This document shows positions 8,069 through 18,323 of a stretch of DNA of 64,000 bases, piece by piece; positions within the stretch are counted from its first letter, which is position 1, and each line of letters starts with the position of its first letter. The notes below the pieces were generated by a model. The model was not told where the DNA came from. It did no database searches and worked only from the letters and a program-made list of their open reading frames with translations. The stretch is from Rhizorhabdus dicambivorans (GTDB lineage Bacteria > Pseudomonadota > Alphaproteobacteria > Sphingomonadales > Sphingomonadaceae), in the NCBI RefSeq assembly GCF_002355275.1, contig NZ_CP023449.1, positions 1,156,001 through 1,220,000 of the forward strand. Reading direction: 5' to 3'. The translations under genes and the position numbers were made by a program.

Positions 8069-8902
8069 TCAATAGCCCTTGAAGACCGGCTTTTCCTTGT
8101 TCGCGAAGGCCTGGGTCGCCGCCTTGTAGTCCTGGGTCAGCATCGTCATCGCCTCATAGGCGATCGACAGCTCGCCGGTCAGGTTGACCTGGTCGCGGAT
8201 GCACTTGTTCACCGCCGCCTTGGACCAGCGCACGGCCCACATCGGCTGACCGGCGATCTCGCGCGCGATCTTCATCGCCTCGTCGAGCACCTGCTCCTTC
8301 GGGAAGGCATAGTTGACCAGGCCGATCTCCTCGGCCTTCCGGCCGTTGAGCAGCTTGCCGCGCATCAGATATTCCTTGGCCTTCTGCGGGCCGACCAGCA
8401 GCGGCCACATCACCGATCCGCCGTCGCCGGTGACGAGGCCGACGCGGACATGGGTGTCGCCCAGCTTGGCGTCTTCGGCGACGATGCTCATGTCGCAGAA
8501 AGCGAAAAGCGAGGTCCCGAGGCCGATCGCGTCGCCGTTCACCGCGGCGATGATCGGCTGCGGCGTCATCAGGATCTGATCCCAGATGCGAAGCGTGTTG
8601 ATCGGCACGCGCAAAGCGTATTTCAGGCCATATTCGGTCTGGGCGCGCTCGGCCATCAGCTTGATGTCGCCACCGGCCGAGAAGGCCTTGCCGGCGCCAG
8701 TCAGCACGATCACCTTGATCCGCTCGTCGCGGGCCAGCTTCAGCCAGATGTCCTCGAGTTGCCAATGGTTATGCGGGCCGACCGCGTTGAGCTTGTCGGG
8801 ATCGTTCATGGTGACGACGCCGACGCCGTCCTCGCCGATCTCGACCGTGAAGAAATCGAACTCGCTATAGTCGATCTCGCGCTGGAACTCGTTGTCACTC
8901 AT
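8069..8902 (-). CDS. Crotonase-superfamily enzyme with altered active site
   Basis: A 277-residue enoyl-CoA hydratase/isomerase-fold protein. The CoA-binding 'GKAFSAGGDIKLM' and the 'CDMSIVAEDAKLGD' core are clear. At the places of the two hydratase Glu residues it has 'GLGTSLFAFCD' and 'DTHVRVGLVTGDGG', so neither Glu seems present. It may therefore be an isomerase, hydrolase or lyase rather than a hydratase. ATG at 8902 is preferred over an upstream start at 8977 because a GAGGAG ribosome site precedes it. It lies 47 bases after a FadB-like gene and six before a 3-hydroxyacyl-CoA dehydrogenase gene. Confidence 0.85.
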   Translation of the reverse strand: MSDNEFQREIDYSEFDFFTVEIGEDGVGVVTMNDPDKLNAVGPHNHWQLEDIWLKLARDERIKVIVLTGAGKAFSAGGDIKLMAERAQTEYGLKYALRVPINTLRIWDQILMTPQPIIAAVNGDAIGLGTSLFAFCDMSIVAEDAKLGDTHVRVGLVTGDGGSVMWPLLVGPQKAKEYLMRGKLLNGRKAEEIGLVNYAFPKEQVLDEAMKIAREIAGQPMWAVRWSKAAVNKCIRDQVNLTGELSIAYEAMTMLTQDYKAATQAFANKEKPVFKGY

Positions 8903-8949
8903 GAAACTCTCCTCGAAACCCTGTTGCGGCCGGCGGCCCGGCGCGATGA

Positions 8950-11082
<2,133 letters not shown>

Positions 11083-11267
11083 TTTGACGATATTCCGATC
11101 TTGCAGAAGCTACCGGCGGGGCGGACTGTCAATAAAAGCGCGGGCGCGGGCCAGAGGTATCGTGGATGTGAAGGGTTAGCCGTCCGCCTTCGCATCGCAC
11201 CGATCGCGATTTAGGCCAAGGGTGCGACGATGCGCGTAACCGCGCGACACCAAGGGAAGCTTTGTTG

Positions 11268-12422
11268 ATGCAGTTCGACCTGACCGAAGAGCAGACGATG
11301 TTCCGCGATGCCGTGGCGGCCTTCGCGCAGCGCCATCTGGCGGCGGGCGCGCTCGAACGGGCGCACAGCGACGATTATCCGTGGGAAATCGCCCGGATGA
11401 TGGCCGAACAGGGCCTGATCGGGATCACCATCCCGGAAGACAAGGGCGGGCTCGGCGGATCGCTGATGGATGCGGTGATCGCGATCGAGACGATCGCCTC
11501 GGTCTGCCCGCGCTCGGCGGATGTGGTTCAGGCCGGCAATTTCGGCGCGATCCGCACCTTCGCCCAGTTCGCCAGCGATGCGCAGAAGGAGCAATATCTG
11601 GCGCCGCTGCTGAAGGGCGAAGGGCTGATATCGGTGGCGATGACCGAGCCCAATGCGGGCTCGGCGGTGACCGAGCTGACCACCACCGCGGTTCCCGATG
11701 GCGATGGTTTCCGTATCACCGGTCAGAAGATCTTCACCACCCATGGCACCCACGCCACCGTCTTCCTGGTCTATGTCCGCTATGGCCCCGGCACCGGCAA
11801 TATCGGCTCGGTGCTGATCGAGCGCGGGCAGGAGGGGTTCAGCTTCGGCAAGCCGGTCCGCTTCCTGTCCGGCGAGGAATGGAACCCGCTTTTCTTCGAT
11901 AATGTCTATGTGCCGAAGGAGAAGGTGCTGCTGGGCCCGGGCGGGTTCAAGAAGCAGATGAGCGGCTTCAATGTCGAGCGGATCGGCAACACCGCGCGCA
12001 GCCTGGCGCTGGGCCGCTATGCCTTCAACGCGGCGGTCGAGCATGCCAAGACGCGCAAGCAGTTTGGCCGGGCGCTGTGCGAGTTCCAGGGCCTGCAATG
12101 GAAGTTCGCCGAGATGAAGCTGAAGCTCGATGCCGCGCAGCTGCTGCTGTACCGGGCCGCGACCAACGCCGACAAGGGCCTGCCCTCGCCCGACGAGACC
12201 GCGATCGCCAAGGTCGCCTGCAACCGCGCCGGCTTCGACTGTGCGAATGAGGCAATGCAGATCATGGGCGGCAGCGGCTACAGCCAGGATGGCCTCGTCG
12301 AATATTGCCTGCGCCGCACACGCGGGTGGATGATCGCGGGCGGCGCGATAGAGATATTGCTCAACCGCATCGCCGAGGGCGTGTTCGACATGCGGTTTCC
12401 CCAGGGGCCCGCCAGGGCCTGA
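11268..12422 (+). CDS. Acyl-CoA dehydrogenase
   Basis: A 384-residue acyl-CoA dehydrogenase beginning 'MQFDLTEEQTMFRD'. The ATG at 11268 is preferred over a TTG six bases earlier; AAGGGAAG lies upstream. It has the flavin signatures 'MTEPNAGSAVTELTT', 'TGQKIFTTHGTHA', 'TRKQFGRALCEFQGLQWK' and 'QIMGGSGYSQDGLVEYCLRRTRG'. The position of the medium-chain catalytic Glu reads 'MIAGGAIEI' instead of 'IYEGT.EI', so the base must come from elsewhere. It leads a plus-strand run with a Rieske oxygenase and a KSTD-like flavoprotein, and is divergent from the FadB-like gene across 185 bases that hold no further gene. Confidence 0.9.
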   Translation: MQFDLTEEQTMFRDAVAAFAQRHLAAGALERAHSDDYPWEIARMMAEQGLIGITIPEDKGGLGGSLMDAVIAIETIASVCPRSADVVQAGNFGAIRTFAQFASDAQKEQYLAPLLKGEGLISVAMTEPNAGSAVTELTTTAVPDGDGFRITGQKIFTTHGTHATVFLVYVRYGPGTGNIGSVLIERGQEGFSFGKPVRFLSGEEWNPLFFDNVYVPKEKVLLGPGGFKKQMSGFNVERIGNTARSLALGRYAFNAAVEHAKTRKQFGRALCEFQGLQWKFAEMKLKLDAAQLLLYRAATNADKGLPSPDETAIAKVACNRAGFDCANEAMQIMGGSGYSQDGLVEYCLRRTRGWMIAGGAIEILLNRIAEGVFDMRFPQGPARA

Positions 12423-12449
12423 CATGAAAGCCGGGGAGAGGATGGAAGA

Positions 12450-13781
12450 ATGAACGAGATCAGCAAGGTGACGACAGCGGGGAGCGGGGCGGTCCGGCCA
12501 GACTATGTCCCGGCCGACGCCTATATCTCGCCCGACTATGTGAAGCTCGAGAAGGAAAGGCTGTGGCCGCGCGTCTGGCAGATCGCCTGCCGCGAGGAGG
12601 AAATCCCCAACCCCGGCGATTTCTACACCTATGACATCGCCGACGAGTCGATCGCGGTGGTGCGCAAGACCGACGGAACCGTCGCCGCCTACCATAATGT
12701 CTGCCCGCATCGCGGACGGCGGCTGACCGCCGGCTGCGGCCGGATGGGCAAGTTCCACTGCAAATATCATGGCTGGCAATGGACGCTCGACGGCAAGCCG
12801 GCCGAGGTGGTCGACCGCAAGGACTGGGGCGATCTGCTCCAGGATGGCGAGATCACGCTGCAATCGGTGAAGGTCGCGAGCTGGGGCGGCTGGCTGTTCA
12901 TCAACATGGACCCCGACAGCGAGAGTCTGGAAGACCATCTCGGCGAGGCCAAGACCCTGCTTGATCCGTTCGAGATGGACCGGATGCGCTATGTCTGGCG
13001 CAAGCGCATCACCATGCCGTGCAACTGGAAGACCGCGCAGGAAGCCTTCATGGAAGGTTATCATGTGCAGACCACGCACCGGCAGCTGCTGCCCTATCAA
13101 GACGACTACACCTTCTCCCGCGCCTTCGGGAAGCATGCGATGTTCGGCTATGCGCCGACCGCCCTGTTCGGCCTGCCGAGCCCGCGCATCAGCGATCAGA
13201 GCGGCGACATGCGCAAGGGCCTCTACGAGTTCAACAAGGAGATCTGGGACACGCTGAAGGCGACCACGACCGACGAGATGCTGGCGGCCGGCCGGCGGCT
13301 GATGGAGTTGCCCGAGACGGCCAACCCGTTCGAGATCTACGTCGCCTTCGCCCGGTTCCACCGCGAGGAATCGGAGAAGGCCGGCCGCCCCTGGCCCGCC
13401 ATCACCCCCGAGCAGCAGATGGCGGCGGGCACCGACTGGAACATCTTCCCCAACCTCGTCTTCCTCCAGCAGCCGACCAACGTGCTGTTCTATCGGGCGC
13501 GGCCCAATGGCGACGATCCCGATAGCTGCATCTTCGAGGTCAACGTGCTCGAGCGCTTCGCGCCGGGTGCCGAACCGAAGAATGTCGAGGTCGAGGTCGC
13601 CGATGACTGGCGCAAGGTCGATTGGGGCCTGATCCTGGAGCAGGACTTCCAGAATATGGAGGCCGTCCAGAAGGGGATGAAGTCCCGCGCCTTCAAAGCG
13701 GCGCGGCCTAGCCCCGTCCAGGAGGTCGAGATCAGCAATTTCCATGCGACATTGCTCGCCTATCTGCACGGGGATCGGTGA
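12450..13781 (+). CDS. Rieske non-haem iron oxygenase, alpha subunit
   Basis: A 443-residue ring-hydroxylating oxygenase large subunit. The Rieske [2Fe-2S] site is Cys85-Pro-His87 with Cys104-Lys-Tyr-His107. The catalytic Fe site has His205 and His210 in 'FMEGYHVQTTH', with a C-terminal Asp ligand likely in the 'LILEQDFQNM' region. No beta subunit, ferredoxin or reductase gene is next to it, so it is probably an alpha-only enzyme served by electron carriers encoded elsewhere. It sits 27 bases after an acyl-CoA dehydrogenase and overlaps the next flavoprotein gene by one base, which suggests coupled translation and one pathway step. Confidence 0.92.
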   Translation: MNEISKVTTAGSGAVRPDYVPADAYISPDYVKLEKERLWPRVWQIACREEEIPNPGDFYTYDIADESIAVVRKTDGTVAAYHNVCPHRGRRLTAGCGRMGKFHCKYHGWQWTLDGKPAEVVDRKDWGDLLQDGEITLQSVKVASWGGWLFINMDPDSESLEDHLGEAKTLLDPFEMDRMRYVWRKRITMPCNWKTAQEAFMEGYHVQTTHRQLLPYQDDYTFSRAFGKHAMFGYAPTALFGLPSPRISDQSGDMRKGLYEFNKEIWDTLKATTTDEMLAAGRRLMELPETANPFEIYVAFARFHREESEKAGRPWPAITPEQQMAAGTDWNIFPNLVFLQQPTNVLFYRARPNGDDPDSCIFEVNVLERFAPGAEPKNVEVEVADDWRKVDWGLILEQDFQNMEAVQKGMKSRAFKAARPSPVQEVEISNFHATLLAYLHGDR

Positions 13782-15433
13782 TGGCGGCACCGGATTGGGA
13801 CGAGATCGCGGACTTCGTGATCTGCGGGTCCGGCGGCGGATCGATGGCCGCCGCGCTCTACCTCAAGTCGATCGGCAAGCAGCCGCTGATCCTGGAGAAG
13901 ACCGATAAGCTGGGCGGGTCGACCGCCATGTCGGGCGGCGTGCTGTGGATCCCCAACAACCATCTCCTCGCCCGGGACGGGATCGTCGACAGCCACGAGG
14001 CGGGCCGCACCTATATGGATGCGACCGTCGGCAACGACGCCGGCCCCGCCGCCTCGCCCGAGCGCAAGGAAGCCTATCTGCGCAACGGCCCGGTCATGAT
14101 GAAATGGCTGGAAGAGCAGGGCATGAAATGGCTGCGGACCGAGGGCTGGGCGGACTATTATGACGACCGCCCCGGCGGCTGCACCCGTAGCCGTTCGGTC
14201 GGCGCGCCGATGCTCGACGGACGCGCGATGGGGCCGCTGTTGGACAAGCTTCGCCTCGGCCCGATGGTGATGCCGCTGCCCACCGACAAGGCCGGCATCA
14301 TCGGCCTCGCCACCCGCACGCCCAAGGGCATGTGGGAGGGCATGAAGCTGCTGTTCCGCATGTGGCTGGTCAAGAAGCGCGGCGTGCCGATCCTCAGTTT
14401 CGGTGGCGCGCTTCAGGGCCGGATGCTGATGCTCGCCGACAAGGCGGGGATCGACATGCGCACCGGCCATGGCGTCGTCGATCTGGTCGAGGAGAAGGGC
14501 CGGGTGACCGGCGTGATTGTCGAGCATGAAGGCAGGCGGCTGCGCATCGGCGCGCGCGACGGCGTGCTGATCAACGCGGGCGGCTTTTCGAAGAATGCCG
14601 AGATGCGCAAGAAATACGGCCCGCAGCCCAGTTCGGTTGAATGGACCAACGCCAATCCCGGCGACACCGGCGAGATGATCGAGATCGCCGAGAAGCATGG
14701 CGCCGCGCTCGACCTGATGGACCAGGCTTGGTGGGTGCCGGGAACGATGGTGCCCGAAGGCGGCCCCGCCAACATGCACAATACCGACATCTCCAAGCCG
14801 CACTGCATCATCGTCAACCGCCACGGGCGGCGCATCCTGAACGAAAGCGGCTCCTATATGGAGAACGGCCAGCGGCTCTACCGCAACGACGTGCCGGCCT
14901 ATGTCATCCTCGATAGCCGCCACCGTAAGCGTTATGCCTGGGGCTATTATCCGCCGGGCAAAACGCCCCAGTCCTGGTTCGACAGCGGCATGATGAAGAC
15001 CGCCGACACGATCGAGGACCTTGCGGTGAAGGCGGGGATCGACCCCCACGGCCTCAAGGACGAGGTCGCCAAGTTCAACCGCTATTGCGAGACCGGCAAG
15101 GATCTCGACTTCAACCGGGGCGGGCGCGGCTACGACAACTGGTTCGGCGATCCCACCGTCAAGCCGAATCCCAATCTCGGCAAGATCGAGAAGCCGCCCT
15201 TCTATGTGATGGAGATGGTGCCCGGTGACGTCGGCACCAGCGGCGGCATATTGACCGACGAGAATGCACGGGTGCTGAGGGCGGACGGATCGGTGATCCA
15301 GGGCCTCTACGCCACCGGCAATTCGACTGCGTCGGTGATGGGCCGCTGCTATCCGGCGGCGGGGGCCAGCATCGGCGCCTCCTTCGTTTTCGCGTGGATC
15401 GCGGCGCACCATGCCGCCGGCCGCAACGACTGA
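13781..15433 (+). CDS. FAD-dependent 3-ketosteroid-delta1-dehydrogenase-like oxidoreductase
   Basis: A 550-residue FAD_binding_2 flavoprotein. The ADP-binding 'FVICGSGGGSMAAALYLKSIG' starts near residue 13, followed by 'EKTDKLGGSTAMSGGVLWIPNN'. Near the C-terminus 'GLYATGNSTASVMGRCYPAAGASIGASF' matches the KSTD signature; its Tyr and the Gly four residues later match the Tyr and Gly of the YPGPG motif known as catalytic in KSTD. Predicted role: flavin-linked desaturation of a cyclic ketone. ATG at 13781 shares its A with the TGA of the Rieske gene (TGATG). Fumarate reductase-like members of this fold are the alternative. Confidence 0.85.
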   Translation: MAAPDWDEIADFVICGSGGGSMAAALYLKSIGKQPLILEKTDKLGGSTAMSGGVLWIPNNHLLARDGIVDSHEAGRTYMDATVGNDAGPAASPERKEAYLRNGPVMMKWLEEQGMKWLRTEGWADYYDDRPGGCTRSRSVGAPMLDGRAMGPLLDKLRLGPMVMPLPTDKAGIIGLATRTPKGMWEGMKLLFRMWLVKKRGVPILSFGGALQGRMLMLADKAGIDMRTGHGVVDLVEEKGRVTGVIVEHEGRRLRIGARDGVLINAGGFSKNAEMRKKYGPQPSSVEWTNANPGDTGEMIEIAEKHGAALDLMDQAWWVPGTMVPEGGPANMHNTDISKPHCIIVNRHGRRILNESGSYMENGQRLYRNDVPAYVILDSRHRKRYAWGYYPPGKTPQSWFDSGMMKTADTIEDLAVKAGIDPHGLKDEVAKFNRYCETGKDLDFNRGGRGYDNWFGDPTVKPNPNLGKIEKPPFYVMEMVPGDVGTSGGILTDENARVLRADGSVIQGLYATGNSTASVMGRCYPAAGASIGASFVFAWIAAHHAAGRND

Positions 15434-15443
15434 GGCCTGCTGT

Positions 15444-16424
15444 TCAGCCCGGCCGGTTCCGCCGGGCCTGGGCGGCCTCGCGCCATTGGGTCGCGGCCAT
15501 GCCGGTCCGCTGGCGGAACATGCTGCGGAACAGGCGGCTGTCGGAGAAGCCGACCAGTTCGGCGATCCGGTCGATCGAGCGGTTCGACTTCTCCAGCATC
15601 CGCGTCGCGGCCTGGAGGCGGAGCTGCTGGACGTAGCTTTTCGGTGTCAGACCCAGCGCCTTGCGGAAGCGCCGCACAAGGGTGGGCTGGCTGGTCGACA
15701 GCGCCTCGGCGAGCTGCTGGATGCCGATCGGTCCGGTGAAACGCTGCTCCAGCCAGATCTGGGCGCGGGCGACGAGCGGGTCGCTTGCCAGCAATTCCTC
15801 TTCCTCGCGGTCGAGCCCCATGATGGAGGTCAGCCAGCGGCCGACATCGGGGGACAGCGTTCGCTCCATCGCCCGCACGATCAGCGCCAGGTCGTTGCCC
15901 ATGCCGTTGGCGATCAGCAGATCGCCGTGATCGGCGAGGCCCAACTGCTCCTCGGCGCGGTGGCGCGGGAACAGGGCGCGGGCGACAGGTTGCAGCGCCC
16001 GCGCGATCGGCACGGCGATGTCGCGGGTAAGCCCCGCTGCCATCAGGAACAGCGCCGATGCCCCGCTCGCGCCGATCACCGCACCGCGATCGGCCTGCTG
16101 CTGGAGCCAGCCGAGCAGCGCATGGCCACGCTCCAGCCTTTCCTCCATCGCCGCATAACCCATCGCGCGGAAGGCGGGCAGCCAGACGAAGGCGTGCTCG
16201 TCGGTGCTGCTGATCGCGCCATCCACCTCCAGCGGGCGGCCATCGGCCATCCGGATCGGCGCACCGTCGATCGACAATATCCGCAGCCCCGTTTCCATCC
16301 GCATCGGCCCGCTGTCGGCGAAGACCTGCTCGATCCGGTCGCGGGCCAGGATAAAACTGTCGGTCAGCGCCCCGACGCTGGCATGATAGGCGCCGTCAAG
16401 AGCGATCAGGGCGAAATCGGGCAT
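15444..16424 (-). CDS. AraC-family transcriptional regulator with DJ-1/PfpI-like N-domain
   Basis: A 326-residue GlxA-type regulator. The N-terminal half (about 1-190, 'PDFALIALDGAYHASVGALTDSFILARDRI') looks like a DJ-1/PfpI sensor domain. The C-terminal half carries two helix-turn-helix motifs ('GIQQLAEALSTSQPTLVRRFRKALGLTPKSYV' and 'IAELVGFSDSRLFRSMFRQRTG'). It is divergent from a PhyH gene at 16532 and convergent with the KSTD-like gene, 10 bases away. It most likely controls the PhyH-SDR-phosphotransferase operon. A GCCCGGC/GCCGGGC hairpin at 15447-15467 lies in its last codons and may end transcription of the convergent gene. Confidence 0.9.
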   Translation of the reverse strand: MPDFALIALDGAYHASVGALTDSFILARDRIEQVFADSGPMRMETGLRILSIDGAPIRMADGRPLEVDGAISSTDEHAFVWLPAFRAMGYAAMEERLERGHALLGWLQQQADRGAVIGASGASALFLMAAGLTRDIAVPIARALQPVARALFPRHRAEEQLGLADHGDLLIANGMGNDLALIVRAMERTLSPDVGRWLTSIMGLDREEEELLASDPLVARAQIWLEQRFTGPIGIQQLAEALSTSQPTLVRRFRKALGLTPKSYVQQLRLQAATRMLEKSNRSIDRIAELVGFSDSRLFRSMFRQRTGMAATQWREAAQARRNRPG

Positions 16425-16531
16425 GGCGCGATGCTGACAGGAATCAGCCGCTTAATGCAAGATATCATCCTGTCCAGCCGGGGTGGCGGCCGGGATAGTC
16501 GGACGGATAAGAGAATGTCAGGAGAGCGCCG

Positions 16532-17488
16532 ATGACCATGGCGACCGCGCCGCTCATCCCCGCGATGGGCGAGTATAATGTTTCCAATCATCTGCTCGGC
16601 GATCCGGCCGGCCTGAAGGCTGCCTGGGATCGCGACGGCTACTGGTTCTTCCGCGACGTGCTCGACCGGCAGGCGATCGCCGAACTGCGGCAGATCTACA
16701 TGGATTATCTGAGCGAACTCGGCGTCGCCGATCCGCAGGACCCCGAGGCGCGCTACAACGGCGCCGACTTGTCGGCGATGCCGAAGATGGTCAACGAGAC
16801 CGCGATGAACGAGCGGCGCGTCGATCGGGTGCTGCACCGCGATCCGCGCATTGCCTCCTTCTTCCGGCGGCTGTTCGGTTGCGATCCCTTCTGGGTGCCG
16901 TTCACCGTCCATCGCCAGGTGCCGCCGGCGCAGGACCGCTGTGCCCGCCGACTGGAGTTCATCCATCAGGACGGCACCTATAATGACGGGCTCGATTTCC
17001 TGATCTGCTGGATTCCGCTGGCCGAGATCACCCCCGATGTCGGCGGGCTGGCGCTGGTCGAAGGGGTGCATCGGCGCGGCAGCCTGCACCGCAAGGACGG
17101 CATGAGGATACTGCCGATCGCCGAGGAGGATATCGAGGTGGAGCGCTGGCGCAGCACCCATTACCGGCCCGGCGATGTGCTGCTGATGGACCTCAACACG
17201 CCGCATTCGGGCATCACCAACCATTCCGACCGCTTCCGTCTGTCGGTCGACACGCGGATCATGCCGTCCAACGGGAATGTGCCGGTGGTCGGCGCGATCG
17301 ACGCGGTCGGCGCCGAGGGCGTCACCATCGGCGGCCGTGCGCTGCGTTTCGATGCGACCAGCTTCGTACGGGGATTGCGCGGAGACCAGATGCCGCTCGC
17401 CGACGTGCCCGGCCGCTATCGGATCGGCCAGGAGGTGATCGCCGCAGTCACCGGGGATATCGTCCGCAATATGCGCCCCATCCAGTAA
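16532..17488 (+). CDS. Phytanoyl-CoA dioxygenase-family (PhyH) oxygenase
   Basis: A 318-residue Fe(II)/2-oxoglutarate oxygenase, distinct from the PhyH gene at 6007-6993. Iron ligands: His145 and Asp147 in 'FIHQDGTYNDG', and His225 in 'LNTPHSGITNHSDRFRLSVDTR', with the Arg after it as 2-oxoglutarate anchor. AGGAGAG precedes the ATG. It is first in an operon with an SDR (16 bases downstream) and a phosphotransferase, divergent from an AraC regulator. A sensible reading is that PhyH hydroxylates and the SDR oxidises the resulting alcohol. Substrate unknown. Confidence 0.88.
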   Translation: MTMATAPLIPAMGEYNVSNHLLGDPAGLKAAWDRDGYWFFRDVLDRQAIAELRQIYMDYLSELGVADPQDPEARYNGADLSAMPKMVNETAMNERRVDRVLHRDPRIASFFRRLFGCDPFWVPFTVHRQVPPAQDRCARRLEFIHQDGTYNDGLDFLICWIPLAEITPDVGGLALVEGVHRRGSLHRKDGMRILPIAEEDIEVERWRSTHYRPGDVLLMDLNTPHSGITNHSDRFRLSVDTRIMPSNGNVPVVGAIDAVGAEGVTIGGRALRFDATSFVRGLRGDQMPLADVPGRYRIGQEVIAAVTGDIVRNMRPIQ

Positions 17489-17504
17489 GCCGCAAGGAGT
17501 CACG

Positions 17505-18323
17505 ATGCCCGAACCCACGCGCTATCTCGGCCGGCTGACCGGCAAGGCCGCGATCGTTACCGGTGCCGGGGCGGCGGAGGACGAGATCGGCATCGGCCGC
17601 GCCATCGCCTATATCATGGCGCGGGAAGGGGCGCGGGTCGCCTGTGCCGATCTCGACGGCGGCCGTGCGGAAGCCACGGCCGCGCAGATTCGCGCCGAGG
17701 GCGGCGAGGCGATCGCCGTCGCTGCCGACGTCAGCCTGCCCGGCGATTGCGAGGCGCTGGTCAAGGCGGCGGCCGACACGTTCGGCGGGGTCGACATCCT
17801 GGTCAACAATGTCGGCATCTCGGTGCCGACCAATCTGGAGTCGGTGACTCTCGACCTGTGGAACCGGACGATCGCGGTCAATCTGACCAGCGTGATGCTG
17901 ATGAGCAAATATGCGGTGCCGCTGATGGCGGCGCGCGGCGGCGGGTCGATCGTCAACATTTCCTCGCTCGCCGGCATGCGGGCGATGGGTGCGATCGCCT
18001 ATGGCCCGACCAAGGCGGCGATGGCGCAGCTTTCGCGCGAGATCGGGGTGCTCCACGGCCGGCAGGGTATCCGCGTCAACACCGTCGCGCCCGGCCATGT
18101 CATGACCCCGCACGCGATGAGCAAGCTGCCCGCCAGCATGCGCGAGGCGCGCCGCAAAGTCGGCCCGCTGGGTATCGAGGGCGACGCCTGGGATGTCGCC
18201 CAGGCGGTGCTGTTCGTCGCCAGCGACGAGGCCCGCTTCATCAACGGCGTCCACCTCGCGGTCGACGGCGGGGTTGAAGGGATCGGGCCGCTGGCCGGCC
18301 ACGCCTTCGTCTCCGAACCATGA
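17505..18323 (+). CDS. Short-chain dehydrogenase/reductase (SDR)
   Basis: A 272-residue classical SDR. The nucleotide motif is stretched: 'VTGAGAAEDEIGIGRAIA' has extra residues between TGAGA and GIG compared with the usual TGxxxGIG. 'NNVGIS' and 'IVNISSLAGM' are present and the catalytic Tyr166 and Lys170 are in 'AYGPTKAAM'. AAGGAGT lies before the ATG. It follows the PhyH gene by 16 bases and its stop overlaps the start of the phosphotransferase gene (ATGA), so the three are probably cotranscribed. It would oxidise a hydroxyl group on the pathway intermediate. Confidence 0.9.
   Translation: MPEPTRYLGRLTGKAAIVTGAGAAEDEIGIGRAIAYIMAREGARVACADLDGGRAEATAAQIRAEGGEAIAVAADVSLPGDCEALVKAAADTFGGVDILVNNVGISVPTNLESVTLDLWNRTIAVNLTSVMLMSKYAVPLMAARGGGSIVNISSLAGMRAMGAIAYGPTKAAMAQLSREIGVLHGRQGIRVNTVAPGHVMTPHAMSKLPASMREARRKVGPLGIEGDAWDVAQAVLFVASDEARFINGVHLAVDGGVEGIGPLAGHAFVSEP

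Noticed and set aside
11211-13790. Minus-strand ORF of about 860 codons opposite the ACAD and Rieske genes
   Set aside because: Antisense shadow: the plus strand has intact families with motifs, while this translation has none.
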